64,000 nucleotides of DNA from Micromonospora sp. ATCC 39149. GTDB lineage: Bacteria > Actinomycetota > Actinomycetes > Mycobacteriales > Micromonosporaceae. Numbering within the stretch: position 1 is the stretch's first letter; each line of letters starts with the position of its first letter. This document shows, piece by piece, positions 50,423 through 58,614 of the stretch. Position numbers and translations under genes: made by a program. The stretch is taken from contig NZ_GG657738.1 in assembly GCF_000158815.1 (NCBI RefSeq), positions 4,526,785-4,590,784 on the forward strand, in the 5' to 3' direction. Below the pieces are notes generated by a model. That model saw only the letters and a program-made list of their open reading frames with translations, was not told the DNA's origin and searched no databases.

Positions 50423-51112
50423 TCACCACGTCTGCGGTCCCTGGCCGGTCAGTCCGGCCGTCTGGAGGATCAGCCACGCCTGATACCAGAGCCGGCCCAC
50501 CCGGGCCGTGCCGCCGGCGGACCCGGACCCGGGCGCGCCCTGCTGCACGCTGACCTTGCCGATCGTGAAGCCGGTCGACGCCGGTGCCACCCCCGTGCCG
50601 GACAGGTCCCCCGCGTCGAGCATGCCCGCCACCTGCTCACACGTCGCCTGCTGGAGGGCCAGCTGCACATCCGCGTCGTCCGCGTCGTAGACGGAGCACA
50701 GCAGCGCGGAGTCGACGTCCCGAGACGCCCGGACGAGCAGCCGCTCCGCGCCGGCCGGCGTGCTGCCCAGCCAGTCCGTCAGGTCGGCTACGGACGCGTA
50801 CGCGCCCGCCACGAGGGCGTCGGCGACGGTCAGCAACTCGGACGCCTGCACGGCCTCCAGGTCGCTGTCGACGGCGGTCCACAGGACCACGTAGTCCCCG
50901 ACCGTGGTGCCGTCGGCGACCGCCCAGGCGTACGAGTAGAGGCCGACCGCCTCGGCGACCACACCGGTGGAGGTCGGCCCGACCACGGCCGCACCGCCGC
51001 CGGTGGGGGCGATGCGGATCTCCACCGACGTGACCGGGGCTGCGGGACCACCCGCGTACGCGTACCACTGGGCGGTCAGGGTGATGGTGCCGCCGACCCG
51101 AACCGTCGTCAC
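50423..51112 (-). CDS. Head-tail adaptor with N-terminal Ig-like domain
   Basis: This 229-aa protein has residues 1-95 reading as a beta-sandwich (GTITLTAQWYAYAGGPAAPV, GLYSYAWAVADGTTVGDYVV). Residues 100-229 are helical and match gp6-type adaptors (VADLTDWLGSTPAGAERLLV, LALQQATCEQVAGMLDAGDL). The Ig-like addition may face the capsid exterior. It starts at GTG 51112, overlapping the upstream stop (GTGA). Confidence 0.7.
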   Translation of the reverse strand: MTTVRVGGTITLTAQWYAYAGGPAAPVTSVEIRIAPTGGGAAVVGPTSTGVVAEAVGLYSYAWAVADGTTVGDYVVLWTAVDSDLEAVQASELLTVADALVAGAYASVADLTDWLGSTPAGAERLLVRASRDVDSALLCSVYDADDADVQLALQQATCEQVAGMLDAGDLSGTGVAPASTGFTIGKVSVQQGAPGSGSAGGTARVGRLWYQAWLILQTAGLTGQGPQTW

Positions 51113-51894
51113 GACGCGACCCGGGAGAAGCTCAAGCCATCCAACCCCAGGTAGCCTGCCGCGCCGGTGGCGACGTGAGGCAGCGACAGCCGACCGACCG
51201 TGTCGACCGTGGCGATCGCCGCCAGGTTGGACGACGGGCCCGTCCGGACCGACAGGGTGATCGTTTCGACGGGCCAGTGAGCGGAGTCAAGCGTTGCCAG
51301 GACCGTGCCGGCGGCCAGCGACGCCGACCACGTCAGCCGGCCCCGCAGAAACACCCGGCCGTAGATCCCGTCGAGCTGGCTCGCCACGGTCGGGAAACCG
51401 GCACCGGCCCAGGCCACACCCGAGCCGCTGTTGAGGGTTGCGACCAGCCACGCGGGCGGGGCGTCGAGCACGAGCGCCCGACCGACGTGCAGGTCGCGAT
51501 CTGCGTAGGAGTCGCCATTGGCCAGCGTCCGGAACATGTCGGTGTTGTCGCTGAGGGCGAAGCTGCCGATTGTCTGCGACGTTCCGTCCTTGCTGGAGTG
51601 ACAGGCCGCGCGAAACGCCACCTGATCGGCTGCGTCGGCGTGCGCCGGCACCCGTGCCCGCAGGCACGAGTAGCCGTTGACGTAGCCGCCGCGCTGGCCC
51701 GCGTACTGGGTCTGCCAGACGTCCGTGCTCTCCGCGCCGGTGGCCGGCCGGTTGACGGTCCGCGTTGCCCCAGCCGGCACCGTCTCGGCGGTGGCCACCG
51801 CGCCGACGTCACCCGCGTTCAGGACCACTGTGCCGGTCTCGCCGTTGACGGAGTCCACGGCCGCCGGGTCGCTGGTGTAGCCGGTCGCCGCCAC
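51109..51894 (-). CDS. Fibre-like structural protein in the head module
   Basis: This 261-aa protein has the N-terminal VNGETGTVVLNAGDVGAVAT collagen-less linker typical of phage tail fibres. A beta-rich C-terminal domain follows (DGIYGRVFLRGRLTWSASLA). Its position between capsid and adaptor genes, not with the tail, suggests a head fibre or collar appendage. No database family is named. Confidence 0.6.
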   Translation of the reverse strand: MAATGYTSDPAAVDSVNGETGTVVLNAGDVGAVATAETVPAGATRTVNRPATGAESTDVWQTQYAGQRGGYVNGYSCLRARVPAHADAADQVAFRAACHSSKDGTSQTIGSFALSDNTDMFRTLANGDSYADRDLHVGRALVLDAPPAWLVATLNSGSGVAWAGAGFPTVASQLDGIYGRVFLRGRLTWSASLAAGTVLATLDSAHWPVETITLSVRTGPSSNLAAIATVDTVGRLSLPHVATGAAGYLGLDGLSFSRVAS

Positions 51895-51955
51895 GCTGCC
51901 TCCCCTCGTCGGGTGGTGGGGCCCGGTCCGGGCAGTAGACGGACCGGGCCCACGA

Positions 51956-52540
51956 TCAGGTCAGGACGACGTACGGCACGAACTGCTTCGCCGTGGGCGA
52001 CGCGATGGTCGCCGGGGCGGTGGCCGCCAGCGACGACCCCGAAGACTGGCTGAGGTTTCGCTCCCCGGTCACGATCGCCGGGGCGCCCACCGCCCCCAGC
52101 AGGGTCGGCACCGCGGTCGCCTTGACCATGATTCCCACCCAGTAGATCCCCGACTCGGTGATCGTCTGCGCGGTCGCCAAGGCCAGGGTCTTGGTGGTGT
52201 TCGCCCCCCAGGCCGTGGACGTCTGGTCGGCGGTCTGCGCCAGCAGCGCTGGAGTGGCCGCGTTGGAGTACAGCGCCAGCCAGTAGTTCGTCGGGGTGTT
52301 CGCCGCCGTCGCACCGGAGCGCACCGAGATGTTGGTGATGACGTCCCCGGCGTGCAGGTAGATCGGCACCGACGTCATGACCTCGGTGACCAGTGCGACC
52401 TGGCCGGTGTCGCCAGCCGAGTCGTACAGGTTGGTGCGGGGCAAGTTGCGCCGGTAGAACGTGTCCGGGCTGGACGGGTCCGCCGCGTTGAGGTGCGCCA
52501 GGGCGTCGCGGACGTTGCGGGTGTAGCCGCCGAGTTGCAC
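51956..52540 (-). CDS. Beta-rich head appendage/decoration-like protein
   Basis: This 194-aa protein begins with a short motif shared by neck or fibre proteins (YTRNVRDALAHLNAADPSSP) and then a beta-sandwich (AGDVITNISVRSGATAANTP, TNYWLALYSNAATPALLAQT, GIYWVGIMVKATAVP). This looks like a jelly-roll receptor-binding or decoration domain. It lies next to the fibre-like gene and may form one appendage with it. Confidence 0.58.
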   Translation of the reverse strand: MQLGGYTRNVRDALAHLNAADPSSPDTFYRRNLPRTNLYDSAGDTGQVALVTEVMTSVPIYLHAGDVITNISVRSGATAANTPTNYWLALYSNAATPALLAQTADQTSTAWGANTTKTLALATAQTITESGIYWVGIMVKATAVPTLLGAVGAPAIVTGERNLSQSSGSSLAATAPATIASPTAKQFVPYVVLT

Positions 52541-52543
52541 GGG

Positions 52544-52894
52544 TCAGTCCTCCTTCGGGCCGAGGACGTGCTCGGCCAGCTCGTCGCGCTTGAGCGCGGT
52601 CGCCTCGTCGAGGGTGAGCCGCTTCTCGCCGGCCGCCTCGCTGGTCGCGAACGCGATCCACGCGTCCTTGGCCGCACCCCGGGCCGGAGGCTCGGTGATG
52701 ACCGGCTCCGTCTGCTCGGCCGGGGTGACGACCGGTTCCGACGCCTCCTCGACGCGGTAGCCCCGGCGACGGAAGTACGCCAACGCGCGGCCGTGCGTCT
52801 CGCTGTCGACGGTTGCCGTGCCGTCGGCGAACGCCACCCCCGCCACTTTGCCCGTGAACCCGGGCGTCGGAGTGGTGAGCTTGAAAAGCGCCAT
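52544..52894 (-). CDS. Small head-module protein
   Basis: This 116-aa protein has an N-terminal strand region (LTTPTPGFTGKVAGVAFADG), a YFRRRGYRVEE helix and an acidic Pro/Glu linker. The last 35 residues are helical (LTLDEATALKRDELAEHVLG). The pattern resembles small proteins that follow actinophage capsid genes and may bind the capsid. ATG 52894 overlaps the capsid stop by one base. Confidence 0.6.
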   Translation of the reverse strand: MALFKLTTPTPGFTGKVAGVAFADGTATVDSETHGRALAYFRRRGYRVEEASEPVVTPAEQTEPVITEPPARGAAKDAWIAFATSEAAGEKRLTLDEATALKRDELAEHVLGPKED

Positions 52895-53955
52895 CACCGC
52901 ACCTTGACCTTCCGGATCACGCCGCACGCCTTGGTGGACTTGAGGACCATCGCGACGGGCCCCATCTCCACCTCCCACGTCTTGCTGGCGCCCGGCTCGT
53001 CCATGCGCGGCATGTACGTCTCCACCAGTGGCTTGTTGGCCACGGCCGCACCGTGCAGGGCGTCCATGCCGAACGTGACCGCGTAGATGTCGGTCAGGCC
53101 GGTGATCGTGCCCCCAGCACCACCCTCGTCGGCGTCCGCGCTGTAGATCGGCACGATCGGGCTGGAGCCCTGGACGCCGTTGCCGAGGTCCACGAGGGCC
53201 CAGTCGCCGTACCGCTCGACGCGCCGGCCGAGGTCGTCCTTGTCGGCGGTGTAGAGCCCCGCCCACCGGGCCAGGGCGCGGATACGGGTCACGCTGCTGG
53301 TGTTGCCGAGAAGCGCCTTCTCCCCGGGCGGCACGGCGCCGGGGGCGCCGAGGTCACCGCCGCCGGTCTTGCTCGGGGTGATCTCGGCCAGCATCTCGTC
53401 GAGGCGGTCCAGGGCGGCCATGGCGAGCGGCTGAGTGATGACGGTGCCGGCAGTCCAGTCGAGGTAGCCGGTGGTGACCCCGTGGTCGAGAGGGTCGTAC
53501 TCGGTTTCGGTGCCGGTGAGGGACTTGTCGAGGCCGTCGAACCCGAGCGCGTCAACGGCGACGTCGCCGTTGATCAGCTCCTCCTGGACCTTCTGCTGCA
53601 CGCCCGTGATGAGCTGCTGCAGCTGGAAGGTGGCCTCGTTCGTGGCGGCCTGGCCGAGGTTGGCCAGCACCCGGTCGACATCGAAGCTGCCGCCGAGGGG
53701 CTTGAGGTCGACCGTGTACCGCTGGCGTGCGGCCTGAGCGGGGGTGTACTCGGAGTTGAGCGCCCGGAAGCTCGCGCCCCGGGGAGTGGTGAGGCGGGTA
53801 TACCCGTAGGTGAGGGTCGTGCCGCCGGTCGGGTTGACGGTGTCGTCCCAGACGATGCGGTCCAGGAGCCAGGAGTACCGGCGCAGGTTGTCGATCACCG
53901 CGAATGCGACGTCGTCCTGCACGTTCACCTGGGCCTGGGCGAGGGTGATAGCCAC
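52894..53955 (-). CDS. Major capsid protein
   Basis: This 353-aa protein from GTG 53955 (GGAG 8 nt upstream) has an N-terminal NVQDDVAFAVIDNLRRYSWL, a central E-loop/P-domain-like section (RQRYTVDLKPLGGSFDVDRV, EATFQLQQLITGVQQKVQEE) and C-terminal strands (AVTFGMDALHGAAVANKPLV, KACGVIRKVKVR). It fits the HK97-fold group of capsid proteins of actinophages. It directly follows the scaffold gene. Confidence 0.87.
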   Translation of the reverse strand: MAITLAQAQVNVQDDVAFAVIDNLRRYSWLLDRIVWDDTVNPTGGTTLTYGYTRLTTPRGASFRALNSEYTPAQAARQRYTVDLKPLGGSFDVDRVLANLGQAATNEATFQLQQLITGVQQKVQEELINGDVAVDALGFDGLDKSLTGTETEYDPLDHGVTTGYLDWTAGTVITQPLAMAALDRLDEMLAEITPSKTGGGDLGAPGAVPPGEKALLGNTSSVTRIRALARWAGLYTADKDDLGRRVERYGDWALVDLGNGVQGSSPIVPIYSADADEGGAGGTITGLTDIYAVTFGMDALHGAAVANKPLVETYMPRMDEPGASKTWEVEMGPVAMVLKSTKACGVIRKVKVR

Positions 53956-53983
53956 GATGGCTACTCCTGTCCTGGTTGGTGGG

Positions 53984-54736
53984 TTACTGCCCGTTGAGGC
54001 GGGCGGTGAGTGCCGCGCCGAGCGAGGCGGGCCGTTGCCGGCCGTTGCCGCCGCCGCCGTGGTCCGCTCCCTGTCGGGCCGGCCCTTGGCCTCCCGGGGT
54101 GGCGGTGGCGGCGAGCTTGGGGTTCGCCTTGATGGCGTCACGAACCGCCGCCGTCACCGACTTCTCGAAGTCATCGGCGGTGGGGTCCAGGTCGGCGAGG
54201 GCCTTCATGAAGCCGCGGGAGTCCTGGAGCGCGTTGACGTCGCCGCCGGCCTTGCCGGCGACTCGGTACAGCGCGTTCTCGACCCGTAGTTCCCGGTTCT
54301 CCGCCTGCGCATCGGTCAGCTCCTTGGCGACCTTCGCTGCGGTGGCGGCCGGATCGGTGTTCGGATCGGGCTTGAGCCCGAGGGCGACCAGAACGGCGTC
54401 GAGTTTGGCCTGCTGGTCCTGCTCGGCCTTGACGCGGATCTCCTTCTCGCGCTTGGCGTCTTCTCGGGCCTTGCCGAGGTCTCGCATGGCGCGGTCAGGG
54501 TCGTAGTCGCCGTCGAGCTTCGGCTTGCGGGCAGGGCCGTCCTGGGTGGTGCCGTCGCCCTGATCGGTGCCGGAGCTGCTGGGGTCAGTGTCGCCGGTCG
54601 TGCCGCTGTCGCCGTCGACGCTGCCGCCGGCCACGACGAGGATGGGGCGGCCGTCGCGTCGGTATCCGAGGACCGTGCCGGGAATGACGGCGCGGCCGGT
54701 GACGGGATTGACGAACGCGGGCAGGGTGGAGCGCAC
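53984..54736 (-). CDS. Capsid scaffold protein
   Basis: This 250-aa protein has a disordered acidic N-terminus (VDGDSGTTGDTDPSSSGTDQ) and a long coiled coil (GKAREDAKREKEIRVKAEQD, KELTDAQAENRELRVENALY). A basic, Gly-rich C-terminus follows, typical of siphophage scaffolds that guide capsid assembly. GTG 54736 has AAGGAGG 5 nt upstream; the open frame further upstream is not protein-like. Confidence 0.85.
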   Translation of the reverse strand: MRSTLPAFVNPVTGRAVIPGTVLGYRRDGRPILVVAGGSVDGDSGTTGDTDPSSSGTDQGDGTTQDGPARKPKLDGDYDPDRAMRDLGKAREDAKREKEIRVKAEQDQQAKLDAVLVALGLKPDPNTDPAATAAKVAKELTDAQAENRELRVENALYRVAGKAGGDVNALQDSRGFMKALADLDPTADDFEKSVTAAVRDAIKANPKLAATATPGGQGPARQGADHGGGGNGRQRPASLGAALTARLNGQ

Positions 54737-54827
54737 GGGGCCTCCTTGAGGCGGGTGGGTGAGGGCGCGCCGGCCTTGCCGGCGGTGATGGATCAGGTGG
54801 CGCTGGCGCGGCTCCGGCCGAAGTGGC

Positions 54828-55052
54828 TTACTCGGCGACTGCGCTGATCGCGCCGTTGGACCAGCCGTCATGCGCAATCAGCGCGACGATCTCGGCCTCG
54901 GTGCGGCGGAAGCGGCGAGCCAGCATGGTGACCGTGTCGCGCGCTGTCGCGCTGGTGTACGTCATGCGGTCGCCGGTCAGCTCTGCGGTGCCCAGCTCGG
55001 CACCGGCGCTGCCGTCCGCGTTGACGCGGTGGAAGGCGATGCGCTCAGTCAA
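54828..55052 (-). CDS. Small head-module protein
   Basis: This 74-aa protein from TTG 55052 overlaps the end of the MuF-kinase gene by 8 bp. The sequence (RIAFHRVNADGSAGAELGTA, RRTEAEIVALIAHDGWSNG) has no recognised domain. The alternative ATG at 55091 would lie deep inside the upstream gene. Position before the scaffold suggests a minor head role; the gene is supported mainly by tight packing. Confidence 0.5.
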   Translation of the reverse strand: MTERIAFHRVNADGSAGAELGTAELTGDRMTYTSATARDTVTMLARRFRRTEAEIVALIAHDGWSNGAISAVAE

Positions 55053-56988
55053 GGAAATCAACCTTGCCCTTCGCGTGCGGCGCCAGTTCATCGACGATGC
55101 CCAGAGCGTAGTCCAGCCACGGGCCGGCGCCGAGCAGCTCGAAGTCGGGGCGCAGGGCTTCGAGGCGTTGGCGCAGCCGTGCCACGTCCCGGGGGGTGAG
55201 CGGGTTGTCGACCCACTCCCCGCCGACGCTGAAGTGCCTGGCCGGCCTGGTCTTGTCGTCCTGGACCGGTCCGGGCTGGTCGTCGAGGTCCAGCAGGCCC
55301 CAGGCGAAACCGTGGTCGATGCCTACCAGGCGACCGCTGTCGGTGACCATGATGTTGCCCGGGTTACGGTCGCCGTTGCCGGTGAGCTGGTCGACGAGGC
55401 CGAGCAGCTTGGCGTCGCGGCCCTGGAGCAGCTCGGCCATGTTGTCCGTCTCGCCGATCGTGCGGCCGTCGATCCAGGGCATCCAGACCCGCTCCGGATC
55501 GTCCCGGTAGACGCGCACGATGGGCGCGCCGATCGCACGGCCGAGCAGTGAGGCGAGCTGCTCGGCGTCGGCCTGGCGGCGGATCGAGGCTGCGACCTCG
55601 TCCGGGTCTCCCCAGTCGAGCCCGCGCTTGCGGACGAGCCACGTGCCGCCGGATTCCACCAGCTCGACGGCGGCGGACACGCCTCCGGTGAGCGGAGTGC
55701 GCCGTGCGCCGTCGTCGAGCTGGGCGGCGGTGGCGGCGAGGTCTTCGACGCCGTCGACGTTCCGGTGATACGGCCTGGCCGCGTCGGGCACCGTGGGCGG
55801 CGCTGAAGTCGGGCGGGGTGCGGGCGATGCGGGGGCTGGTCGGCTACGGGGGACGTTGCCTGCGCCGATCTGCTCCCGGTACGGCAACCGCTTCAGCTCC
55901 GGGTTGGCGGCGAGGTGGTCGCGCATTGCGCCCTGCCACTGGCGCACCTTGGCCTTTGCGGTCGCCCGACCGGCGTCGTCGAGGGCGGCAGTCTCACGTT
56001 CCTTCCACTTCCGGATCTGGCGCTCGATGTACCGCTGCTGCTCCTTGGCCTCGTACCCCTTGGCGTTGGCCGTGGGCCGCGCCGGCCGGCGGGTCGCCCC
56101 AGGGAGGAAGGCCCTCAGGCTGTGCGTGCAGTTCGGGTGCTGGAGCCCTGCTGCGCGGGCCTCCTCCACGCTGCCGGCGATGTCCACCGTCACCGTGCCG
56201 TCACCGACCATGCTGGGCAGCTCCACCCGGCCCCGGCGGGCACCGGAGATGGAGAGCACCTTGCCTTCCCAGGGGCGGCAGAGCGGGCACTCGCGCGGGC
56301 TGTCCGACACGATCACCGTGTCCACGCCGAGGGTGGTCAGTCGGTCGGTCTGGCCCTGGACAGCAGCGCGTTGAGTGACGGTGCGGACCGCCATCTCGGC
56401 ATAGCTGGACAGCCGCCACTGGCGACCGCGGGTGTCCGTGAAGGACACGACTCCTTGGTCGACGAAGCGGGCGTACGCCCGCTGGGCGGCCTGCCGACGG
56501 GTCTGACCGCCCGCCACGCTGACCGCGGTCGCCTGCTGGATGACCGATCGGTACACGTCCAGGACGTGCCGCAGCACGTTGGAGTGCCGCTCCCCGACGT
56601 CGGCCACCAGAGCGGCAGCCAAGCTCTCGACCACGGCGATCCGCGGTACGGTCTGCACCGCCCCGGCCGCGCCGGCCACCTCCGGGTCGCGGGGCAGCAG
56701 TGCCGCCGGCAGATCCCGGGTCGCGATGCCCTGCCCCGAGCGGTACGCGGCGGCGAGCGTCTCCCGGATCGAGTCAGCCCCCTCGGCTGCAACCAGGCCG
56801 AGGATGCGTTCCACGGCGCGGCGGAGCGCGGATACCGCGCCGAGCCGGGTTACCGCCCAGTCGGGGGCGTCCATCATGCCGGCCGCCAGGTGACGGGTGA
56901 CCTGCTCCAGGATGGCCTGCTCGGCACCCCGGTACAGGTCGACAGTGCTGCGGGTAACGGCCTCGACCTGCTCGCCGGTCAGCGCCAT
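55045..56988 (-). CDS. MuF-like minor capsid protein fused to a kinase-like domain
   Basis: This 647-aa protein has residues 1-320 as a phage minor capsid protein 2/MuF-type head protein (RAYARFVDQGVVSFTDTRGR, RECPLCRPWEGKVL, HPNCTHSL). A basic helical and Pro-rich linker follows to about 400. Residues 430-647 look like an atypical (PI3/4-kinase or HipA-like) kinase: N-lobe TWLVRKRG, helix RRQADAEQLASLLG, catalytic loop NGDRNPGN with Asp540, and metal-binding GIDHGFAWG with Asp558. MuF proteins can carry C-terminal effectors that enter the host with DNA. Kinase activity is inferred from motifs. Confidence 0.78.
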   Translation of the reverse strand: MALTGEQVEAVTRSTVDLYRGAEQAILEQVTRHLAAGMMDAPDWAVTRLGAVSALRRAVERILGLVAAEGADSIRETLAAAYRSGQGIATRDLPAALLPRDPEVAGAAGAVQTVPRIAVVESLAAALVADVGERHSNVLRHVLDVYRSVIQQATAVSVAGGQTRRQAAQRAYARFVDQGVVSFTDTRGRQWRLSSYAEMAVRTVTQRAAVQGQTDRLTTLGVDTVIVSDSPRECPLCRPWEGKVLSISGARRGRVELPSMVGDGTVTVDIAGSVEEARAAGLQHPNCTHSLRAFLPGATRRPARPTANAKGYEAKEQQRYIERQIRKWKERETAALDDAGRATAKAKVRQWQGAMRDHLAANPELKRLPYREQIGAGNVPRSRPAPASPAPRPTSAPPTVPDAARPYHRNVDGVEDLAATAAQLDDGARRTPLTGGVSAAVELVESGGTWLVRKRGLDWGDPDEVAASIRRQADAEQLASLLGRAIGAPIVRVYRDDPERVWMPWIDGRTIGETDNMAELLQGRDAKLLGLVDQLTGNGDRNPGNIMVTDSGRLVGIDHGFAWGLLDLDDQPGPVQDDKTRPARHFSVGGEWVDNPLTPRDVARLRQRLEALRPDFELLGAGPWLDYALGIVDELAPHAKGKVDFLD

Positions 56989-56991
56989 CGA

Positions 56992-58602
56992 CTACTCCTC
57001 GGCCGGCGGTGGCTCCTCGCCGCCCTGGCCCTCGTTGGGGCTGTTGCCGGCCAGCGCGCCGAGCGCCCCACCGACCTCGACCGGCGTCGGCTGGTCACCC
57101 TTGATCCGGGCCACCTCGGCGGCCACCTGCGAGTCGTCCCAGTCGGGGTGGACCATCCGCACCCGGGTGTCGACGGACGCGGCTTCGGCGGCGTGGAGCA
57201 GCTGGAGCGTGCGGGCGACCGTCTCCGGTGCCTCGCTGACGCTGTCGCCGAACTCGACGTTCGGCCTCACCGGCTCGGCCGGCGCTCGGAGCTGGGCGCG
57301 CTCGACGGCCAACAGCAGCTCGACCGCCTCGGCGATCGCCGGCCGCCAGGTCTGGATCCGGTTGCCCCGGGTCGTGAAGGACTGCCGCTCCCTGGCCTGC
57401 ACCTCTGTAGCTGTCACCGCGACGTCGCCCTCCTCGCCGAGGGTCTGCGACGACAGGCCGGCGTGCCGTAGCGCCGTCTCCACGATCGCGTCAGCGGTCG
57501 CCTTGTGCTCGACGTGCCGGATCGCGAACTGGCTGAGCGTGATGCCCGCCCCGGGCTGGTCCGGGAGCATGCTGACCGCCGAGTACACCTCTCGGTCGGC
57601 GTCCCACGTCGCCCCGCTACCCGGACCAAGGCTGGTCAGCATGTACTCGGGGACGACGATCCGGGCCCGGGCGAGCCGCAGGTCCCGCATCCACGACGTC
57701 CACGTTTCGTCCAGGGCGTCGAACTGCTGCTCGTTGCCGTCGAAGTCGCTGCGGCCGAGGTACTTCAGGCCTGGCGCGGTGCGCCAGCGACGCTGAGGCC
57801 CCGAGTTGGGTACGCGGACGACGTCGAGCCGGTCCAAGCCGGTCGCCTGCGCGCCGGTGGCGTCCACCAGCTCAGCCAGGTATGCGCTGCTGCCATGGTC
57901 GGCGAGGCTGATCATGCGGCCGAGCCGATCCGGGGTGCCCTCGTGCAGGGCGTACGTAATCCGCCCGGCCCGAGATTTGTCTGCTCCGGTGACCACGTCG
58001 TGGTGCTCCAGCAACCGGATCACGACGTTGTTGGACCGCTCCAGCTCCGACCAGAACGTCACCTCGACCAGGCGGCCCCACCGGATGGTCGGTAGCGCCC
58101 CGTCGGCGTGCACCGCGGCGAGGAACGCCGACGGGGAGACGTCCTGGTCGATGACCGGCCGCACGTAAACGTCGCCGAGGGCGCTGTTGGCGTCGGCGGC
58201 GTGCAGCAGCACCCCGGAGAGTCCATCCGCCTGAAGCTGCTCCAGGCGGGTCATCACGGCCGGCTCAGGGTGTGTGATCGTCGGCGGCTCGGAGAACAAC
58301 AGGTTCGCGGCCGTGCTGGCCAGGTCGGCAGGCAGCGGCGTGTGCAGTCGGGCGTCGCGGGTACCAACCGGCGGTGGTGTGCCCCACAACCAGCGCGACA
58401 GGGTGCCGACGATGCCGCCGGCGTATTGTCCAGCCCGGTATCGCTGCGATGGGGGGATGCTGCTGCCGTTGGCGTGCCGGTTGGCGTACACGTCACGGAG
58501 CTGGTCAGGATTGCCGGAGTACCAGGCATCCCAGTCGCGGTACGCCTGGTAGGCGGGGGCGTAGGCCGGCGGTGGCCACGGGCCGTCATCGGGGATCGGC
58601 AC
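56992..58602 (-). CDS. Portal protein (SPP1 gp6-like)
   Basis: This 536-aa protein begins YAPAYQAYRDWDAWYSGNPD and contains the long helical and beta regions of the SPP1-type portal family (AANLLFSEPPTITH, LSRWLWGTPPPVG), with an acidic Glu-rich C-terminus. It forms the ring through which DNA enters the capsid. GTG 58602 has GAGGAGG immediately upstream. It lies 12 bp after the large terminase gene, as is usual. Confidence 0.92.
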   Translation of the reverse strand: MPIPDDGPWPPPAYAPAYQAYRDWDAWYSGNPDQLRDVYANRHANGSSIPPSQRYRAGQYAGGIVGTLSRWLWGTPPPVGTRDARLHTPLPADLASTAANLLFSEPPTITHPEPAVMTRLEQLQADGLSGVLLHAADANSALGDVYVRPVIDQDVSPSAFLAAVHADGALPTIRWGRLVEVTFWSELERSNNVVIRLLEHHDVVTGADKSRAGRITYALHEGTPDRLGRMISLADHGSSAYLAELVDATGAQATGLDRLDVVRVPNSGPQRRWRTAPGLKYLGRSDFDGNEQQFDALDETWTSWMRDLRLARARIVVPEYMLTSLGPGSGATWDADREVYSAVSMLPDQPGAGITLSQFAIRHVEHKATADAIVETALRHAGLSSQTLGEEGDVAVTATEVQARERQSFTTRGNRIQTWRPAIAEAVELLLAVERAQLRAPAEPVRPNVEFGDSVSEAPETVARTLQLLHAAEAASVDTRVRMVHPDWDDSQVAAEVARIKGDQPTPVEVGGALGALAGNSPNEGQGGEEPPPAEE

Positions 58603-58614
58603 CGGACCTCCTCG

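Noticed and set aside
52894..54141. Extending the capsid gene to an upstream ATG at 54141
   Set aside because: The extra 62 residues are an alternate-frame reading of the scaffold gene; GTG 53955 has a proper ribosome-binding site.
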